The notes under the pieces are model-generated. The model searched no databases and had not been told where the DNA came from. It saw nothing but the letters and a program-made list of their open reading frames with translations. The position numbers were made by a program, and so were the translations under genes. Positions 37,533-39,337 of a stretch of 39,337 bases of DNA are shown here, piece by piece (position 1 is the stretch's first letter; each line of letters starts with the position of its first letter). The DNA is from Prochlorococcus sp. AG-402-L18 (GTDB taxonomy: Bacteria; Cyanobacteriota; Cyanobacteriia; PCC-6307; Cyanobiaceae): NCBI GenBank assembly GCA_003216725.1, contig QCIL01000014.1:1-39337 (forward strand), read 5' to 3'.

Positions 37533-38927
37533 ATGCCTTGTGTAATCTCATCCCCTTCAACTGATAGTGGAAAAACTACATTATCACTTTTAATTTCTTG
37601 TTGGGCTTTTTCAAAAGGTATTAAAATACAAACATTTAAAGTAGGACCAGATTATCTTGATCAACAACAACTTAGTTCTATTGGTCAACCAATTTGTAGG
37701 AATTTAGATATCTTTTTAAGTGGTGAGGATTGGGTTAAAAAAAATTTTTCTGAACATTCTTTGAAATATGAATTCTCATTAATTGAGGGGGCTATGGGTC
37801 TTTTTGATGGATTAGGTGCAACTTCTTTTTCGAGTACAGCAAATGTAGCTAAAATCCTTGATATCCCAATAATTTTTGTAGTTAATGCAAGAGGCCAAGT
37901 TGCTTCTCTTTTGGCGATGGTAAAGGGTTTCAGAAATTTTGATAACGATTTATCAATTAAGGGAATTATATTTAATAACGTCAATTCAGAAAGACATAAA
38001 AAATTAATCAAAGAAGTTTTCAAAAATGAAGATATAGAAATTTTAGGGTTTTTACCTTCTGATTCAAAAATAACTATTAATAAAGCTAATTTAGGCTTAG
38101 TTTCTCCATTTGAAAGATTGCAAAAAATTAATGTTGATTATTTTGCACGTTTTGCTGAACAAAATCTAGATTTAGTTTCTTTAAGCAAATTCTTGAAATC
38201 TCCTCAAAAAAAATCGTTTAATACTTTCATAACTAATGATTTTAAAATAGATAAAAGAAAACCAATAGCAATTGCAGAAGATGAAATCTTTCACTTTCAA
38301 TACCCTGAAACGAAGGAGTTTTTAAGTGAGATAGGAATTCCTCTCATTTCATGGAGCATTTTCGATAATGAAGAAATTCCTAAAGAGGCTTATTCTTTAA
38401 TTATTCCAGGTGGGTTCCCTGAAAAATATGCTAATCACATAAGTCAATCAGAAAAAAGCTTAAAGTCTTTAAGGGAGTTCCGTAAAAATCATTTTATTTA
38501 TGCAGAGTGTGGTGGGATGATGATTTTAGGAGATTTAATAAAAGACGAAGAAGGTAGCAAATATAAAATGAGCGGGATTTTACCTTTTGAATCAAAAAAA
38601 AGTAAACTTTCAGTTGGATATAGATATCTGAGGGGTTTAGGAAACTCTCCAATAATTAAACAAAATCAATTAATTAGAGGTCATGAATTTCATTATTGGG
38701 AAATTGAACGATCTTTTTCAGAAATTGATATAAATAAAGAAGATGACGAGCATAAATTATCTTACCCTTGGGAAATTAAATCATGGGAGACAGACTTTGA
38801 AAGTGAAGGATGGTCAGATAAAAGATTACACGCAAGTTGGGTACATTTACATTTGCCAAGTTGTCCAGAAGCCGCAAAAAATTTTATAGAAGCTACTCAA
38901 GTTGACTACTCTCGAGCTTCTAATTAA
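37533..38927 (+). CDS. cobB: Cobyrinate a,c-diamide synthase
   Basis: A 464-residue glutamine-dependent amidotransferase of cobalamin synthesis (called CbiA in anaerobic-pathway naming). The N-terminal P-loop-like part reads S-P-S-T-D-S-G-K-T-T, followed by K-V-G-P-D-Y-L-D and E-G-A-M-G-L-F-D-G. The class I glutaminase domain has I-I-P-G-G-F-P-E and the nucleophile cysteine C326 in A-E-C-G-G-M-M. It amidates the a and c side chains of cobyrinate. It is third in zwf-opcA-cobB with six bases between genes; the functional link is loose. Its stop overlaps by eight bases the stop of the convergent gene. Confidence 0.94.
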   Translation: MPCVISSPSTDSGKTTLSLLISCWAFSKGIKIQTFKVGPDYLDQQQLSSIGQPICRNLDIFLSGEDWVKKNFSEHSLKYEFSLIEGAMGLFDGLGATSFSSTANVAKILDIPIIFVVNARGQVASLLAMVKGFRNFDNDLSIKGIIFNNVNSERHKKLIKEVFKNEDIEILGFLPSDSKITINKANLGLVSPFERLQKINVDYFARFAEQNLDLVSLSKFLKSPQKKSFNTFITNDFKIDKRKPIAIAEDEIFHFQYPETKEFLSEIGIPLISWSIFDNEEIPKEAYSLIIPGGFPEKYANHISQSEKSLKSLREFRKNHFIYAECGGMMILGDLIKDEEGSKYKMSGILPFESKKSKLSVGYRYLRGLGNSPIIKQNQLIRGHEFHYWEIERSFSEIDINKEDDEHKLSYPWEIKSWETDFESEGWSDKRLHASWVHLHLPSCPEAAKNFIEATQVDYSRASN

Positions 38928-39337
38928 TTAGGAAATGAAATATGTTGATTGGGGAACCCACAAATACCATACCAGGTAGAGTGATTAGTGGCCCTAAAAG
39001 GCTTCCTACCATGACTTCAAATTTTGTATGGCCAAGCGTTTCTTTTAAATTTAATTCTGATTGAGGATCTATTTTTTTTGATATGATATTTATCTCTGCA
39101 GCCTGGATACCTGCTGATTTTCTAACACCACTAGCGTCATACATAATAATAAATGATACTGCAACTGCAAATGCAAATAATGGGTTATCAAATCCTAATT
39201 GAAAACCTATTCCTGAGGTAACACCAGTTATTAAGGCAGAATGACTTGAAGGCATTCCTCCTGTTTCGAAAACGATCCCAAATCTAAGTTTCCCAGTTTT
39301 AAAAAAATTAAATACTATTTTAAGTAATTGAGCAAAT
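38920..39337 (-). CDS. Divergent PAP2-family membrane protein (5' end cut by window)
   Basis: The minus-strand frame runs off the right edge, so the N-terminus is missing. Visible from the edge inward is a stretch with F-A-Q-L-L-K, then F-E-T-G-G-M-P-S-S-H-S-A-L-I-T-G, the diagnostic motif of the DUF212/YuiD-type divergent acid phosphatase/vanadium haloperoxidase family. Then come membrane segments with D-A-S-G-V-R and L-G-H-T-K-F-E-V-M-V-G. The ATG at 39255 (M-P-S-S-H-S) is internal to the motif and not the real start. Related genes are widespread in cyanobacteria and plants; the substrate is unknown. Confidence 0.88.
   Translation of the reverse strand, partial: FAQLLKIVFNFFKTGKLRFGIVFETGGMPSSHSALITGVTSGIGFQLGFDNPLFAFAVAVSFIIMYDASGVRKSAGIQAAEINIISKKIDPQSELNLKETLGHTKFEVMVGSLLGPLITLPGMVFVGSPINIFHFLIN

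Overview
This window is a piece of a very AT-rich, gene-dense cyanobacterial chromosome, most likely a high-light-adapted Prochlorococcus. Several things point that way: a lipoprotein form of PsbP (CyanoP), a clock-type SasA kinase with a KaiB-like front end, an OpcA/glucose-6-phosphate dehydrogenase pair, two-domain ferredoxin-NADP reductase without a phycobilisome-binding domain, de novo cobalamin synthesis, and small genes with almost no intergenic space. No strain can be fixed from the sequence alone. I see no insertion sequence, prophage, integrase, CRISPR array or rRNA. The content is core genome, and no gap between genes is longer than about 250 bases.

Layout. 1-5774 (+): the end of an isoprenylcysteine-methyltransferase-like gene, then recB and recD, one base apart. 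5912-9779 (+): a DEAD-box RNA helicase behind a structured leader, a small exported cysteine protein and an MsbA-type ABC exporter. 9796-10353 (-): psbP. 10457-11959 (+): recR and lipA. 11956-17527 (-): a tight six-gene run transcribed lysA, cdaA, uppS, bioB, trhO, then a GNAT-like unknown. 17625-22803 (+): a rimI-like acetyltransferase, clpC, an iron-dependent alcohol/glycerol dehydrogenase and an overlapping alpha/beta hydrolase. 22886-25148 (-): cdsA and a PLP-dependent Orn/Lys/Arg decarboxylase. 25212-27572 (+): an ABC1/UbiB kinase, a non-coding stretch able to fold, and a short RodZ-like membrane HTH protein. 27580-29100 (-): malQ. 29352-30347 (+): prs, preceded by two overlapping micro-ORFs. 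30357-31396 (-): two lineage-type unknowns. 31503-32736 (+): sasA and tRNA-Glu(UUC). 32757-33293 (-): an SRPBCC-domain protein. 33473-38927 (+): petH, zwf, opcA and cobB. 38920-39337 (-): the broken-off end of a divergent-PAP2-family gene.

How it fits together. Photosynthetic electrons leave through PetH as NADPH. At night Zwf, activated by OpcA, makes NADPH from glucose-6-phosphate released in part through glycogen/maltodextrin handling by MalQ. SasA is the output kinase that times this switch. The lysA-cdaA-uppS run couples peptidoglycan precursors (diaminopimelate use, undecaprenyl carrier) to a c-di-AMP synthase. RecB, RecD and RecR cover double-strand-break and gap repair; recC is not in the window.

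The most interesting signals are modest ones. PetH has an N-terminal transmembrane segment where other cyanobacteria carry a phycobilisome linker domain. Two micro-ORFs chain by stop/start overlaps into the GTG start of prs, with the only good Shine-Dalgarno sequence placed before the first of them. Two adjacent hairpins run into the start codon of the DEAD-box helicase. A nested inverted-repeat structure lies upstream of the RodZ-like gene.
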